Source: an uncultured Lachnospiraceae bacterium (GTDB taxonomy: Bacteria; Bacillota; Clostridia; Lachnospirales; Lachnospiraceae). Taken from it: a stretch of DNA of 64,000 nt. This document shows, in pieces, positions 63,712-64,000 of this stretch. Numbering within the stretch: position 1 is the first letter of the stretch; the number at the start of each line of letters is the position of its first letter. The DNA lies in NCBI GenBank assembly GCA_947174015.1, contig CAMWHJ010000003.1, positions 1-64,000 of the forward strand. The letters are read 5' to 3'. Below the pieces are notes generated by a model. It ran no database searches. It was not told where the DNA came from and was given only the letters and a program-made list of their open reading frames with translations. Made by a program: the position numbers and the translations under genes.

Positions 63712-64000
63712 ATGAAAATATTATCTTACATGAACAGGACGGATGACTACCCAAAACTTGGCATTTTGCACAGAGAGAGAAATGCAATTATACCATTTTC
63801 TATTTTGGATATTGATTACCCAGATATGATGTCTGTCATCGAACAAATGACTCATGCTGAATTTGAACGGCTCAATCTGGCTCAGACAGCAGCGGAAATT
63901 CCTACCATACCATTAAACAGCGTAAAGCTTTGTGCCCCCATAAAAAAACCGGCTCAGGACATTATCTGTCTAGGCATCAATTATGCAGAGCACCAAGCGG
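63712..64000 (+). CDS. Fumarylacetoacetate hydrolase-family protein (partial)
   Basis: Only the first 96 codons are in the window. The translation starts MKILSYMNRTDDYPKLGIL and reaches 'VKLCAPIKKPAQDIICLGIN' and 'YAEHQ', the standard entry to the FAH catalytic domain (metal site follows beyond the edge). Family members cut C-C bonds in 2-oxo acids or hydrolyse acylpyruvates. GGGAG precedes the ATG. Confidence 0.85.
   Translation, partial: MKILSYMNRTDDYPKLGILHRERNAIIPFSILDIDYPDMMSVIEQMTHAEFERLNLAQTAAEIPTIPLNSVKLCAPIKKPAQDIICLGINYAEHQA

Overview
The window looks like chromosome of a low-GC, anaerobic, spore-forming Firmicute, most likely a member of the Lachnospiraceae/Clostridia. Supporting signs are a complete six-gene Rnf complex, ATP-dependent PEP carboxykinase, the short HisG plus HisZ pair, an ispH gene followed by an S1-repeat protein, RecU, sporulation-type proteins (SpoIID-like, YlbJ-like, SleB-like), strong AGGAGG-type ribosome sites and SigA-like promoters. 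The genus cannot be fixed from sequence alone. Nearly all genes lie on the minus strand; only six lie on the plus strand. I see no rRNA, tRNA, CRISPR array, transposase, prophage or integrase.

Layout. 0-4 kb: a GNAT acetyltransferase, a RimK-like ATP-grasp ligase, an M50 membrane metalloprotease and a CPBP intramembrane protease. 4-8.3 kb: a PadR-controlled operon (small membrane protein, PadR, DUF2812 protein, NatA/NatB-like ABC exporter) with a 47-bp near-perfect palindrome just after its -10 box. 8.3-12.6 kb: DegV, YihY/BrkB and a large SpoIID-domain protein. 12.8-13.0 kb: a 6S RNA gene with its own promoter and terminator. 13-17 kb: pckA with a long leader, and an M24 aminopeptidase. 17.2-18.5 kb (+): a CheY-like regulator and a CheX-like protein. 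18.5-22.4 kb: thrC, a SleB-type hydrolase and an AP2/HNH-like protein. 22.6-25 kb: a surface O-acylation pair (SGNH-like and MBOAT). 25-31 kb: rnfCDGEAB plus apbE, which supplies the covalent FMN of RnfG and RnfD. 31.3-33.3 kb: a YprB-like nuclease and CheR. 33.4-43.8 kb: a long tightly packed minus-strand run hisZ-hisG-hisD-hisB-hisIE-rpiR-BaiN-like-cmk-ispH-rpsA-like, headed by a consensus promoter. 44-51.7 kb: recU, pseudouridine synthases, a membrane protein, an SDR, a YgiQ radical SAM protein, a small alarmone synthetase and an M23 peptidase. 51.8-58.7 kb: YlbJ-like (+), then parE-parC-rsmD-coaD and a coiled-coil protein. 58.9-63.5 kb: moxR-DUF58-transglutaminase. The window ends inside a plus-strand FAH-family gene.

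The least ordinary elements are: (i) a MITE-like family with terminal inverted repeats and internal hairpins, present in three copies, each next to the 3' end of a minus-strand gene, one of them inside the his operon; (ii) a HisB with a roughly 134-residue disordered Asn/Tyr/Arg-rich N-terminal extension whose start is backed by a ribosome site; (iii) a HisIE carrying an N-terminal HisA/HisF-like barrel that seems to have lost a catalytic Asp; (iv) a stand-alone AP2/degenerate-HNH protein; (v) a CheY plus MshEN/CheX-like two-gene unit; and (vi) an ATP-grasp/M50 pair behind a BlaI-like inverted repeat. Product names rest on motif recognition by eye; no database search was run.
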